Shown here: positions 53,627 to 62,402 of the stretch, piece by piece
How positions within the stretch are numbered: position 1 is the first letter of the stretch
Layout: each line of letters starts with the position of its first letter
Assembly: GCA_963789495.1 (NCBI GenBank)
Contig: CAWBLP010000008.1
Coordinates: 434,001-498,000, forward strand
DNA: 64,000 nt
Direction: 5' to 3'
Source: CAWBLP01 sp963789495
GTDB taxonomy: Bacteria; Pseudomonadota; Alphaproteobacteria; Acetobacterales; Acetobacteraceae
Notes under the pieces: model-generated
What the model was told of the DNA's origin: nothing
The model's input: the letters and a program-made list of their open reading frames with translations, nothing else
The model's database searches: none
Program-made: the position numbers and the translations under genes

Positions 53627-54517
53627 TTGTCCGCAGCATCCGCAGCCGACGAATTGATCAGCCTCCGCGAATTCGCCCGCCGGGACGGTTGCAGCGAGAA
53701 ACTTGTCCGCCGCGGCGTCAGAAGCGGCGCACTTCCGGCCATTCCCGGAAAGGTTCTGCCCGCGTCGCTCGCAGGCACCGGCTGGCGTGCCGGGAACCGC
53801 GAGGCAGCGGTCACGGCCCGGAATTCTGCGGACACCACTACCGACTGTCCGCAGTCGCTGGCAGAGGCGCAGCGGCGGCAGCGCATCGCACTCGCGCAGC
53901 TGCGCCAGCGTCAGCTCGACCGCCGTCGCGACGAGTGGACTTTCCTGGGCGAGGCGCAGGACGCATGGGCCGCAGTCGCTCGGCACGTCCACCAGCGGCT
54001 GAATGAAATCCCTGTTCAGTCGGTTGCCGCGCTGCGCTCGGACGGCCCAGCCGCCACGCAGCCTGCGGTACAGGCAAAGTTGCAGAGCGTCGTCTATGCG
54101 GCGCTGACGGATCTTGCGAGTACCGAGGTCCGGTCGGATCCCAGGTATGTTCCGCGCTGGCCCATCGAACCGACGGTGACCGACAGCTCCAGCATTCTGG
54201 AGGCTGAGGTGGCCCGTACATCGGCACTTGCCGGGCTCCGGCGGATTGACGTGATGGTCGCCGACCAGGCGCTGCTTCGGGTCATGGACTTCCGCCGCGC
54301 CCTGACAGCGTGCATCGCAACGACGCGCCAGCGGCTGCTGGCCCTGCCAGCCAAGCTTGCGGGTTTGTGCTGCGCGGCCAGCGATACCGATCGACGGGGC
54401 CTTATTGCAACGGAGGTCACGCAGGCGCTCTCCGAGATGCCGCTAACCCTACCCACCGGGGTCGGCGAGGAAGAACTCGCGGTAGGGAACTCTCGGCCGA
54501 AGGAGGCCGCGGAGTGA
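53627..54517 (+). CDS. Nu1-like protein (phage small terminase type) with duplicated helical core
   Basis: 296 residues from TTG 53627, with AAAAGG upstream. ELISLREFARRDGCSEKLVRRGVRSGALPA is a winged helix-turn-helix like Nu1/small terminase. SLAEAQRRQRIALAQLRQRQLDRR then VARHVHQRLNEIPVQSV follow, the arrangement of Nu1-type subunits. A second similar unit follows, FRRALTACIATTRQRLLALPAKLAG then ATEVTQALSEMP. No large terminase gene is next to it. It would recognise a packaging site if it is a true small terminase; a DNA-binding regulator is the alternative. Confidence 0.65.
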   Translation: MSAASAADELISLREFARRDGCSEKLVRRGVRSGALPAIPGKVLPASLAGTGWRAGNREAAVTARNSADTTTDCPQSLAEAQRRQRIALAQLRQRQLDRRRDEWTFLGEAQDAWAAVARHVHQRLNEIPVQSVAALRSDGPAATQPAVQAKLQSVVYAALTDLASTEVRSDPRYVPRWPIEPTVTDSSSILEAEVARTSALAGLRRIDVMVADQALLRVMDFRRALTACIATTRQRLLALPAKLAGLCCAASDTDRRGLIATEVTQALSEMPLTLPTGVGEEELAVGNSRPKEAAE

Positions 54518-54894
54518 GCGGAAGCACCGAACTCGCGAGGCTCGCGGCGATCTGCGAGCGTCTACACCCTGCCGACGCAGCATGGCTTCGCGACAAGGTG
54601 GCGCCGGCCTGGGCGCGCCGTGCAGCTCGCCAGGCCGAACGTGCTGCGGCGGTGCGGGAGGCGCTGGTCGCGTACGAGGGATGGCGACCGACGCGGGCGG
54701 CGATGGCATTGTCGACTGAACTTCGGCGGATTGCAGCCTGCCCGCATACAATCGGCGAACGCGCCGACCTGCTGCGCACCATTTTGTCGCTCACCAACGG
54801 CGAAGCACTCGGCTGGCGTCGCATCCATGATATTGCCACCTTGGATTTTGCAAGAAACTCCGGCGGAAGTTGCAAAGAAGACGATGCATGTTGA
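54514..54894 (+). CDS. Unknown helical element protein
   Basis: 126 residues from GTG 54514, overlapping the Nu1-like gene by GTGA. It is strongly helical and arginine/alanine-rich (AAWLRDKVAPAWARRAARQAERAAAVREAL), with a C-terminal CKEDDAC motif. No family is recognised. Coupling suggests it works with the Nu1-like protein. Confidence 0.6.
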   Translation: MSGSTELARLAAICERLHPADAAWLRDKVAPAWARRAARQAERAAAVREALVAYEGWRPTRAAMALSTELRRIAACPHTIGERADLLRTILSLTNGEALGWRRIHDIATLDFARNSGGSCKEDDAC

Positions 54895-54919
54895 GCCTCG
54901 ATGATGTGGGAGGCTCACT

Positions 54920-55693
54920 TTGAAGTTCTTGGACATTCTGGCGCTGCGGCCTGCGGGAGACGACACCGTCTCCATCCGCGCCGCCATCGAACGCGCTGAG
55001 ATCGTACGCAACGACACGATCACCCGCGCTGGCGAGTTGGAGCGGGCGATGACACGGTCGCTGCTGACCGCAACCGACGCCGAAATGGAGGTGGCCGAAC
55101 GCGAGGCGGCTGAGGCCAAGCGCGCGGCCGACCGACTGGAGGCACTGCTCGCTGAGATGCGCGCCGCGCTGGTTCTGGCCGAGCAGCGTGAACTTCAAGC
55201 CGATGAAGCCGCGCGGCGCCGGGCGGCGCTGGCAGCCGATGCTGACTTTGTCGCGGCCTGGCGCAAGGGCTACCCCAAGATCTGCGAGCTCTGCGCGACG
55301 ATCTTGGTTGCCCAACGTGTTGCTGACGAAGCGCTTGCCGAGGCCGGACTGCGTAATGATCTGCCGCGGCACGAGGTCACCGACTTCCGGCGTGGCTACG
55401 ATCCCTACCATCCCGATCCGCTTTCCGCGGTGCTGAAGCTGGCGGCGCTGGCCCCGTCTGAAATCCGTCGGCGTGATGCGGAAGTCGCCCGGATCGACGC
55501 CATCGAGCAGGAGCGGAAGGCGGCCGAGGACGCAGAGCGGCGGCGCCGGGCCGCAGCCTACATCGAGGAGCAGAGGGTTGCCGCCACCGAGGATGAGCGC
55601 AGGCGGGCGGCACAGACGCTCCCACCCCGCGAGCGTGCGCAAGTGCTGATTACCGGCGAGCCGGGCTTTGCGCGGCATGCGCCGCAATGGTGA
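54920..55693 (+). CDS. Coiled-coil unknown element protein
   Basis: 257 residues from TTG 54920, with GGGAGG at 54908-54913. Long heptad-rich helices (ERAEIVRNDTITRAGELERAMTRSLL..EREAAEAKRAADRLEALLAEM) and a second coil near the C-terminus (EQERKAAEDAERRRRAAAYIEEQ) flank a middle segment CELCATIL, RGYDPYHPDPLSAVLKL. It could be a scaffold or packaging factor, but no homology is recognised. It overlaps the next gene by seven bases. Confidence 0.6.
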   Translation: MKFLDILALRPAGDDTVSIRAAIERAEIVRNDTITRAGELERAMTRSLLTATDAEMEVAEREAAEAKRAADRLEALLAEMRAALVLAEQRELQADEAARRRAALAADADFVAAWRKGYPKICELCATILVAQRVADEALAEAGLRNDLPRHEVTDFRRGYDPYHPDPLSAVLKLAALAPSEIRRRDAEVARIDAIEQERKAAEDAERRRRAAAYIEEQRVAATEDERRRAAQTLPPRERAQVLITGEPGFARHAPQW

Positions 55694-56073
55694 CCTCCCG
55701 CACTTTGCCTCCCGGGGATCGCTCCATGCACAAATTCCGGAACCTTCGCGGCACAACGAGCAAGCACACGGCCGCTCAAGCAAAGACCGCCGCGCAGCAG
55801 AAGCCCATAGCGTCGACCAAGCCCCCAATGTCTCCTCACGTCGCCGCTGCACGTCGGCGCTTCGATCACCTCGCCAAGGCTGGCGCAGGACTTGCCGCCT
55901 TCCGCACGCTTGTCCGGCAGCGACGTGCCGTCGGGCCCAACGATATCGGTAATGACCCGAACCGAGGTGACGACGATGGTTTTCGAACCCCCGAGGAACT
56001 GATCGACCATCTGCGTGAGACGCTGCCGCACCTCTACCCGCCGAAAGACTCTCGCAAGGGCGGCCGGCGATGA
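55687..56073 (+). CDS. Small basic unknown protein
   Basis: 128 residues from ATG 55687; an internal start at ATG 55726 (MHKFRNLRG) is possible. Lysine/alanine-rich N-terminus (SKHTAAQAKTAAQQKP), helical middle (ARRRFDHLAKAGAGLAAFRTLVRQRR), acidic then basic end (ELIDHLRETLPHLYPPKDSRKGGRR). It overlaps the next gene by ATGA. Confidence 0.55.
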   Translation: MVTSRTLPPGDRSMHKFRNLRGTTSKHTAAQAKTAAQQKPIASTKPPMSPHVAAARRRFDHLAKAGAGLAAFRTLVRQRRAVGPNDIGNDPNRGDDDGFRTPEELIDHLRETLPHLYPPKDSRKGGRR

Positions 56074-56732
56074 GCGGCATTCCGGTTTCGGCCGCCGCCC
56101 GCGGGCGGCTTCGCCTGCTGTGTCGCGACCTCGACAGCGCTGCCGATCGCATCTCCGCCGCCGCCGCGTCAGTGCCCGCGAATCTGCTCGCAGACGTGCA
56201 GCGGAAGGCCGAACGCGGCGCGCATCGGGCACTTGAACGGGTGATCGCTCGCATTCCTGCGCCGCCATTTTGGCGCCAAGGGCGCGCGGTGGCGTGGCGC
56301 TATTTGCAGCCGTTTCCGGCCGAGGGCTGGCCCGATCCGAATCCTCAGCCGACTATCATGATGATGGCCGTCTTGTTCGGCGTCGACGGTCGCACCCGAC
56401 TTTGTCCCGAGCCCTTTGGCTTGGCAGTGACGCGCCACGCAATTGGCCGGATGATCGATCGGAGCGCAGGCGCAGCCGATCCGGTCGCCGCAGTCCTGGC
56501 GGCGCACGATGCATTGGCCAGTCTGCAGCCGGTCGACGGACATCGCGTACTGCAGCTGACCGATTTCGCATTGCCGGCAGCATCCGGCGCGTTCCTGGCT
56601 CGCGCAACGTCCCTGCATGGCGCCGCGGCGCCCGTCGCTGTCTGCAGGACTTGGATCGGCCGAGACCAGCTTCATGCCCACCAGGCGACGCACCTACAGG
56701 CCTGGGCGGACTATCTTCAGGTCGCAGCATGA
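56070..56732 (+). CDS. Unknown element protein
   Basis: 220 residues from ATG 56070. N-terminal helices (RLRLLCRDLDSAADRISAAA, LADVQRKAERGAHRALERVIA), then IPAPPFWRQGRAVAWRYLQPFPAEGWPDPNPQPTIMMMAV and ALAVTRH-like strands (FGLAVTRHAIGRMIDRSA). No known domain is seen. It precedes the tape-measure gene by 51 bases, so it may encode a tail-assembly or unrelated regulatory factor. Confidence 0.6.
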   Translation: MSGIPVSAAARGRLRLLCRDLDSAADRISAAAASVPANLLADVQRKAERGAHRALERVIARIPAPPFWRQGRAVAWRYLQPFPAEGWPDPNPQPTIMMMAVLFGVDGRTRLCPEPFGLAVTRHAIGRMIDRSAGAADPVAAVLAAHDALASLQPVDGHRVLQLTDFALPAASGAFLARATSLHGAAAPVAVCRTWIGRDQLHAHQATHLQAWADYLQVAA

Positions 56733-56783
56733 CGTGCGTTGGCGGCGCCGATCAGGTTCTGGTCTTAGAAAGGAAACATTCCG

Positions 56784-58574
56784 ATGAGCGGCACCAATGT
56801 TCGGATTGCTATCACTGCTGACGACAAAGCCACCTCGCAAATTGACGCCATCAACAAGCGAATCTCTGCCATCCAGGCGCCGGTCGATCGCGCGCAGAAG
56901 TCGCTGGCGAAGTTCGCGGACCAGACCGGCATCGCGAAGCTCGCGCGCGGCATGGAGAACGTGGCGCACCAGTCGCTGAATGCCTTTGAAAACATGGGGC
57001 GGATGGCTGGGCCGCTCGGGACGATCACCGGTGCCGCCACCATCGCCGGCATGGTTGCGCTGTCCCGCACGTGGGCCGACATGGGCCGCAATGTCGGGCT
57101 GGCGTCACTGCGGATCGGATCGACCAGCGAGAACCTGTCCAAGCTGCAAGGCGCTTTCCGCCTGGCCGGCGTGTCGAGCGAAAGCCTGACTTCGGGGTTG
57201 ACCGGCCTCAAGGACACCATGACGAACGCGATCGGCGGGCGCGATCCGCAAGCGTTCGCCTATTTCAAGCAGTTCGGGATCGACATTGGCGACGCGAACC
57301 GCGGCGCGGCGAAGGCCACCGAGGTGCTGCCGAAGCTGGCCGAGGCGATCAAGGGGCTGGACCCGACGCTGCAGGCCCGCGTGCTGAACGCAACCGGCGT
57401 GGGCGAGGCTCTGCTGCCGGGGATGCGCAACGGTGCGGCCGGCGTCAATGCGCTGATGGACGAGGCGCAAAAGACCGGCAGCGTCATGACAGACCAGATG
57501 GTCGCCAACGCATCGCGGCTGAGCAAAGCCTGGACCCGGCTGGAGATGGATATCGTCGGGGTGAATGATCACCTCGTTGATTCGTGGTCGGGGACAGCGA
57601 CGAAATCCATGACCGCCACATCGAACTGGATTGAGAAAAATCAGGATTTGGCCGTCTCCATCGAAAAAATTGGCGGTTCCGTGCTGGCGCTGGCGGCATT
57701 GAAGCCGGGCGGCCTTGCGCTGCGACTTCTCGGCCTCGGTGCTGTTGTGCCGTCGACCGGAGTAGCCGCTGCTGTCGCCGGTCCGCTGTTCCTGTCTGGG
57801 GACACCGCGCAGAACCCCGAGGCGCTTGATGCGCAGCGGCGGCAGATCGCGGCGGAGACGGCGGAATACCAGCGCCTTCACCCAGGTGGCATCCCGACCG
57901 GCCCGACCTGGTGGGCGCGGCACATGCCGACCTGGCTGGGGGGCAGCGCAAGCCAGACAGCGAAGAACCCGGCCGACCCGGCGCAGCTGCGAGCCTACTT
58001 CAAAAGCCAGGGTTGGACCGACCCGCAGATTGCCGGCATCCTCGGCAACTTCCAGGGTGAAAGCGGCCTGGACGCCGCGGCGGTAGGCGATAACGGCGCA
58101 TCGGCTGGCATGGGGCAGTGGCGCGACGAGCGGCGCCGGGCGTTCCGCCTCATGTTCGGCCACGACGTTGCCCAGGGTACGCCGCTGGAGCAGGCGCAGT
58201 TCACGCAATGGGAACTGACGCACACCGAGAAGGCGGCCGGCGACCATTTGCGGCAGACCACCACAGCACGTGCGGGCGGTGTGGTGTTCTCGAAGGAATA
58301 CGAGCGGCCGAAAGATGTTGGCATGAACGCCGCGCTGCGCGGCCAGTATGCCGACACCTGGCAGCAGAAATTCGCGACCATGCCGGAGGCGAACATTGCC
58401 GGCGGCACGGGCGCGGCGCCGACAGTCGATCATACCGTCAAGGGCGCGGCGACGCTGAAGGTGATCCTGGGTGGTGCGGTCCCGCCCGGCACGAAGACTG
58501 CGGCGAGCACGTCCGGCGATCTGTTCCAAGGCGCGCCGCGGGTTGAAACGGCCATGGCGGGCGTCGGGCCATGA
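56784..58574 (+). CDS. Short phage tail tape-measure protein with C-terminal tail lysozyme domain
   Basis: 596 residues from ATG 56784, with AAAGGAAA upstream. The N-terminal 250 residues are helical with repeated short hydrophobic helices (TWADMGRNVGLASLRIGSTSENLSKLQGAFRLAGVSSESL), the classic tape-measure pattern. A hydrophobic segment near residues 295-335 (VLALAALKPGGLALRLLGLGAV) follows. From about residue 400, QLRAYFKSQGWTDPQIAGILGNFQGESGLD is a phage tail lysozyme domain with the catalytic Glu in GESGL, and GASAGMGQWRDERR follows. Such proteins set tail length and open the cell wall. It is short compared with siphophage tape measures. Confidence 0.78.
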   Translation: MSGTNVRIAITADDKATSQIDAINKRISAIQAPVDRAQKSLAKFADQTGIAKLARGMENVAHQSLNAFENMGRMAGPLGTITGAATIAGMVALSRTWADMGRNVGLASLRIGSTSENLSKLQGAFRLAGVSSESLTSGLTGLKDTMTNAIGGRDPQAFAYFKQFGIDIGDANRGAAKATEVLPKLAEAIKGLDPTLQARVLNATGVGEALLPGMRNGAAGVNALMDEAQKTGSVMTDQMVANASRLSKAWTRLEMDIVGVNDHLVDSWSGTATKSMTATSNWIEKNQDLAVSIEKIGGSVLALAALKPGGLALRLLGLGAVVPSTGVAAAVAGPLFLSGDTAQNPEALDAQRRQIAAETAEYQRLHPGGIPTGPTWWARHMPTWLGGSASQTAKNPADPAQLRAYFKSQGWTDPQIAGILGNFQGESGLDAAAVGDNGASAGMGQWRDERRRAFRLMFGHDVAQGTPLEQAQFTQWELTHTEKAAGDHLRQTTTARAGGVVFSKEYERPKDVGMNAALRGQYADTWQQKFATMPEANIAGGTGAAPTVDHTVKGAATLKVILGGAVPPGTKTAASTSGDLFQGAPRVETAMAGVGP

Positions 58575-58696
58575 GTTGCCCACCGCCGACCAAAGACCGG
58601 CGGCACAGGGCGATTGAGAAGCGGGCAGGAAAGCTACCGGTCGATCAGATCCACGGCGCCGCCAATGGACGCGGAAAGCGCTGGAGCGTGCGCTGA
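58571..58696 (+). CDS. Possible 41-residue basic protein
   Basis: ATG 58571 overlaps the tape-measure stop (ATGA). The product reads MSCPPPTKDRRHRAIEKRAG, then KLPVDQIHGAANGRGKRWSVR. It is basic and could bind nucleic acid. Its 3' half overlaps the end of the convergent gene at 58645-58950, so it is uncertain. Confidence 0.35.
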   Translation: MSCPPPTKDRRHRAIEKRAGKLPVDQIHGAANGRGKRWSVR

Positions 58697-58950
58697 TCGG
58701 CCCGATCTGAGAGAAGCGACGCAAGCGCCTGGCGGCTCGTCGAGTTCACCTCACGCCTCTCCCGCGTGCACCACGCCTGCAACTCCATCGGGTGAATGAC
58801 GACGCGACGAACTCGGTGCCCGTGGCCCAGCCGGAGCGCCGCTTGCTCCGCCGCTTCATGCCATTGCTCGAAGTCGTCCGGCAGATCCGGATCCAAAGCA
58901 CGATGGCCAGTATAGTCCCTCGGGCTGAACCATGGAACAATTGCGGTCAT
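58645..58950 (-). CDS. Small hypothetical protein, minus strand
   Basis: 101 residues from ATG 58950, with a GGGAGG-type ribosome site. The sequence IVPWFSPRDYTGHRALDPDLPDDFEQWHEAAEQAA and VIHPMELQAWCTRERREVNSTSRQALASLL has the look of a small conserved family common in alphaproteobacterial elements. No membrane or signal segment is present. It is the only minus-strand gene in the element apart from the IS transposase. Confidence 0.65.
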   Translation of the reverse strand: MTAIVPWFSPRDYTGHRALDPDLPDDFEQWHEAAEQAALRLGHGHRVRRVVIHPMELQAWCTRERREVNSTSRQALASLLSDRADQRTLQRFPRPLAAPWI

Positions 58951-59152
58951 TATTCGCGCCCCTCCCGGCGGCGCAGGAACGAACGCACGCTGCACGCAGT
59001 CCCGCATAGTTGCATGCCCTGGGAATTACGCAACGGTAGGTCATACCGAGAACCTGCACCGCGCAGAGCTGATGGAGAAGGAACGGGCTGAACACGTGCC
59101 AGAGCGTGCGGTAATCTGCGCCTGGAGCGCTCGGATCTGCTAAGGTGCCGCC

Positions 59153-59425
59153 ATGGCCGATCCATCTCCCGAAGTCGCCCGCTTGCGGGCCCTCGCCGAA
59201 GAAGCCGTGGCCGGACGGTTGGATGTTGCTGCGGAGCTCGCACGCACTCTGCGGCTGGTGGCGGACCCGGATACCGGGGTCGACCCGTACATTGTGATCG
59301 GCATTCTGGTCGAAGCGATCACGCACATGCTGGAACAGCGCATTCCGCAGGAACGACAGGCTGAGGTCGCGACGGCAACGGTGCAGACGCTGCTGCATCG
59401 GCTAAAGGCGCGCGGACTCTTCTGA
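59153..59425 (+). CDS. Small helical hypothetical protein
   Basis: 90 residues from ATG 59153, with TAAGGTG upstream. ARLRALAEEAVAGRLDVAAELARTLRLVADPDTGVDPYIVIGILVEAITHMLEQRIP suggests three helices around a DPYIVIGILVEA core. No family is recognised. 59426-59690 downstream is AT-richer and may contain a promoter. Confidence 0.65.
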   Translation: MADPSPEVARLRALAEEAVAGRLDVAAELARTLRLVADPDTGVDPYIVIGILVEAITHMLEQRIPQERQAEVATATVQTLLHRLKARGLF

Positions 59426-59690
59426 AATGCTAGTAATCTCCTGCGCAGGTCGCCGCTATCACGAATGTAGCGATTCTTTCAGTTCAAGCGGCGTGGTTCA
59501 CATTTCCCCCGAGGTGCACGACCGCGCTCTGCCCTCCCATAACACCAGCATGATGAAATTAACGCCCCGCTGATACCGCAGTCGGAATTATTCTTCGTAT
59601 CTGGAATTTTTTACGATGCATGCGCTCGTTATTCCCGGTGCTGGAACGGCATCCACATTATTTCTTTACCATCATATCCGGGGACCTCCG

Positions 59691-59978
59691 ATGGCCGACG
59701 AGATCACGGCATGCCCTTTTCGGGCGTGGGCTTACTCGCTCAGGGCGTTGGCTTTGACGGTCAGCGATCCCGCCCTGTCGGACGATCTACGGGAGATGGC
59801 CTGGCAATACGAGAGGTCGGCAAGGGAACGAGACCGATCCTCAGGTATCGAAGCCGGACGGGTCAGTCGCGCCGAGTTAGCAGTAACGACCGTCTCTCGG
59901 TTAGGCCCCGACAGCCACCATCTCGACCCCAGCGAGGAATTTGAGTCGGACGAGTTGCGCGACTACCAGCAGCATTGA
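59691..59978 (+). CDS. Small hypothetical protein
   Basis: 95 residues from ATG 59691; an upstream ATG 59616 is in frame. ACPFRAWAYSLRALALTVSDPALSDDLREMAWQYERSARERDR is helical and resembles the short proteins that carry an LxxMAxxYExLAxxR pattern in alphaproteobacteria. The acidic C-terminus (DPSEEFESDELRD) is disordered-looking. Function unknown. Confidence 0.6.
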   Translation: MADEITACPFRAWAYSLRALALTVSDPALSDDLREMAWQYERSARERDRSSGIEAGRVSRAELAVTTVSRLGPDSHHLDPSEEFESDELRDYQQH

Positions 59979-60554
59979 TGCGGCCGGAACGCGCCTAGGA
60001 AGGCGCGTGCGCCGAGGGGCATCAATAGGAGCGCATGGAATTCTACCCCGACCACCTTCCTTCCGGGGTTGAGGACGAGGCGGCCTTTCTGCAGTCTGGT
60101 ACCGCATAAGGCGTCACGCACGGCCAGGCCGGGATGAACCGTTCGTCGTTCTCGCACCAGCCGGCGGGGGCGACGATCGGCTCCTTGGTCCAACGGGAGG
60201 GTCGCCGCCCGAACCTGCCGCGCGGCCAAGAACGCCAATACCAGTAATCTGCGCCAAACTGTCAGAAAGCGTGCAGTCGCAGCGCCCGCATGCGCCAACC
60301 CGTTATCGCGCTGGGGTGTTGGCTGTCCGGCGCCACGCGGGCCGAGTTGCAGCGGGAAATGCGATTGCGGAAACTGACCGGGCGCGAGCGATCATCAACG
60401 GACCGACGTGGGTGGCGGCAACGGCTTCTACTCCCGACTGGCTGGACGACGAAGGCGCCGCTTGCTGTCTGAGCGTCAAGGTCCATCTGGATGGCTCATT
60501 GCCGCCACAGCAATGCTCGGTCGCAAGCGAAGCGCTGGTGTTCTATCGGCAATA
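59979..60554. other. Region of 576 bp without a firmly supported gene
   Basis: A 24-residue open frame at 60035-60109 (MEFYPDHLPSGVEDEAAFLQ...) follows an AGGAG, and a frame at 60271-60558 ends at the IS630 junction, but neither has supporting motifs. The stretch may be decayed sequence beside the IS. Confidence 0.45.
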
Positions 60555-61683
60555 CTAACCAGTCGGCCAAATATGTATCACGGATGCGCTTACGCGGCAT
60601 AGCGGACATCGGGTGCCTGGAAGAATGCGCGCACCTTATGTCGCCTGCCCTGTAGCCCGCGCATATGGGCTGTCAGCCCAGCCCTCATCGCGGCCTTGTT
60701 CATTGGCGTGCCACGCCGTGCCATGCCTTGTTTGACGTCGTTGTTGACGTATTCGTCTGGGTTCCGCTCCGGCGCGTACGGCGGCAGGTAGAAAAGTTTA
60801 ATTCGATCCTTGTTCTCTTCGACCCACGCCGCCACGGTCCTGGCCCGATGCACACGTAGATTGTCGACGATCACGAACAGTTTCCGGTCCGTGTCTTTGA
60901 TCAACCGGCGCAGGAATTTCAGAAAAATCGCTGCATTCAGTGCGCCATCATAGATCATGAAGCGCAACTTGCCCTGGTTGGTCACGCTGGAGATCATCGA
61001 TTGGGTAAATCGCGTGGCCGGACGCGGTATCACCGGTGTCTTGCCCGCCGGCGCGAAGCTCCGGCCGTAATTGGCCTGGTTCGAGATGCCAGTTTCGTCC
61101 GACCAATGGATCTCAGCTTTTTCCTTTCGGGCTCGTCTCGCGATCGCCGGGTATTCGCGTTTCATCCATGTCTGGATCGCCGCCTCGCTCCTTTCCATCG
61201 CCCGCCGGATCGGCCTTTGTGGGGTCAGATTCCAGGCCGAAAGATAAGTACCGATGGCCGTCGGGGACAGGCGGATACCGGCTTTACGCTCGATCAGCTG
61301 GCCAACCGCTTCGCGGGTCCATAGTGCGAAGGGGAGTTTCAATTGATCGGGGCATCGCCCGACGATCAGCCGACGGATCGTCGCTTCCTGGCGCCGGTTG
61401 AGGGCTTTTTGCTCACCTGGCCGTCGGCCGCGCCGCCCACCGGCCAACGCCGCTTCTCCCGTGGCCTCAAAGGCACGAACCCATTCCCCAACGAAGCGTC
61501 GATTGACCCCGATCGCCCTGGCCACATCGATCCGGTTTGTCCCGGAGAGCACCATGTTTACCGCGACACGTCGCAGTTCGGCCTGGGTTGAGGACGGGAG
61601 TTTGCGGAAATCATGGTCCGACGGCATGACGACAGCATAACCGATTCCCATACGGGAGGATACCTATTTGTGCGTCTGGTTAG
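60555..61683 (-). mobile_element. Complete IS630-family insertion sequence, 1129 bp
   Basis: Imperfect terminal inverted repeats: CTAACCAGTCGGCCAAATAT at 60555 and, read inward from 61683, CTAACCAGACGCACAAATAG. It is flanked by TA at 60553-60554 and 61684-61685, the target duplication of this family. One transposase gene on the minus strand fills it. Confidence 0.9.
60590..61627 (-). CDS. IS630-family transposase
   Basis: 345 residues from ATG 61627; ATG 61651 would add eight. An N-terminal helix-turn-helix (MVLSGTNRIDVARAIGVNRRFVGEWVRAFE) and winged region with RRGRRPGEQKAL. The DDE catalytic core: IHWSDETGI, KLFVIVDNLRVHRA, and PPYAPERNPDEYVNNDVK. Intact frame, so it may be active. It interrupts the accessory region of the integrative element near 60.55 kb. 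Confidence 0.95.
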   Translation of the reverse strand: MPSDHDFRKLPSSTQAELRRVAVNMVLSGTNRIDVARAIGVNRRFVGEWVRAFEATGEAALAGGRRGRRPGEQKALNRRQEATIRRLIVGRCPDQLKLPFALWTREAVGQLIERKAGIRLSPTAIGTYLSAWNLTPQRPIRRAMERSEAAIQTWMKREYPAIARRARKEKAEIHWSDETGISNQANYGRSFAPAGKTPVIPRPATRFTQSMISSVTNQGKLRFMIYDGALNAAIFLKFLRRLIKDTDRKLFVIVDNLRVHRARTVAAWVEENKDRIKLFYLPPYAPERNPDEYVNNDVKQGMARRGTPMNKAAMRAGLTAHMRGLQGRRHKVRAFFQAPDVRYAA

Positions 61684-61779
61684 TAAGATCATCTCGGATA
61701 ATTGCGCAGCGTGAATATCGGCAAGATGATAACATTGCATAGATGCATTTTTTAGAAGAATCCTGCCGGAGGTTATAAC

Positions 61780-62058
61780 ATGGTCCATCGCCCGAAGTCG
61801 GAAGCCGGCGAGACCATTATCACGGATCGCCGTAGGCCGGGCCGGGCCGAATATCATAACCCTTTTCTGATTCCCCTTCTGCGCAGCCGCGCGCCCCCGG
61901 ACACCGAGGAGAACGCACCTGCAATCATTCGTTATGATCCCGAACGCGACGCCCTTCCGTTCGGACTTCGTCCCTACCAGGGAATCGTGGTGGGGCTTGG
62001 GATAAGCGTTATGATCTGGGCGGTGATATTGGGAGCTATATGGCTGCTAGTGCCCTGA
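61780..62058 (+). CDS. Small single-pass membrane protein
   Basis: 92 residues from ATG 61780, with GGAGG at 61768-61772. A basic N-terminal half (RPKSEAGETIITDRRRPGRAEYHNPFLIPLL), the segment IIRYDPERDALPFGLRPYQG, and a C-terminal hydrophobic helix IVVGLGISVMIWAVILGAIWLLV. The basic N-terminal domain probably faces the cytoplasm. No family is recognised. A role at the membrane in lysis or exclusion is possible but not shown. Confidence 0.65.
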   Translation: MVHRPKSEAGETIITDRRRPGRAEYHNPFLIPLLRSRAPPDTEENAPAIIRYDPERDALPFGLRPYQGIVVGLGISVMIWAVILGAIWLLVP

Positions 62059-62222
62059 GTGAGGCGCTCATAGTTCGGGTAAGCCGATTCACCTTGACGC
62101 TGGCTCGGCATGGTCGGCCCATGCCCCGCCATCAAGCGCGCGATGGCCGCGCGCGGCGATTGCAGCGGCGGCACTCCACCTCCAGCATCGTGAGCCTGGC
62201 CGCCAGCCGACTGAGCATGATC
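62059..62222 (-). pseudogene. Remnant of a small CxxC protein gene
   Basis: From 62222 on the minus strand, MLSRLAARLTMLEVECRRCN then RRARPSRA stops; in the next frame the sequence continues AAIARLMAGHGPTMP. The joined reading resembles a short alphaproteobacterial protein type with CxRC, GR..LARLIAEHGPDMP. A frame change and the absence of the usual C-terminal part suggest decay. 62223-62402 shows no gene. Confidence 0.35.
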
Positions 62223-62402
62223 ACCTGTCACTCGTGCTCGACGAGGGAGCGGAAACCGGCCCTGCGTGCTTCCGCCGGCCGGTCGCTCAGCCGACCCCGA
62301 CCGGCCTGGCGCGTGACCACTCAACAGGCTCGGCTGGCATGCCCTATTTGTTAACGACGCCGGGCAGGCCTAGTTTTCAAACTCAATCGGGTGGAGGCGA
62401 GG

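Noticed and set aside
60035..60109. A 24-residue frame after AGGAG
   Set aside because: Too short to judge and without conservation evidence; mentioned only in the note for that region.
60271..60558. A 95-residue plus-strand frame ending at the IS630 junction
   Set aside because: No ribosome site or known motif, and the final codons lie inside the IS end.
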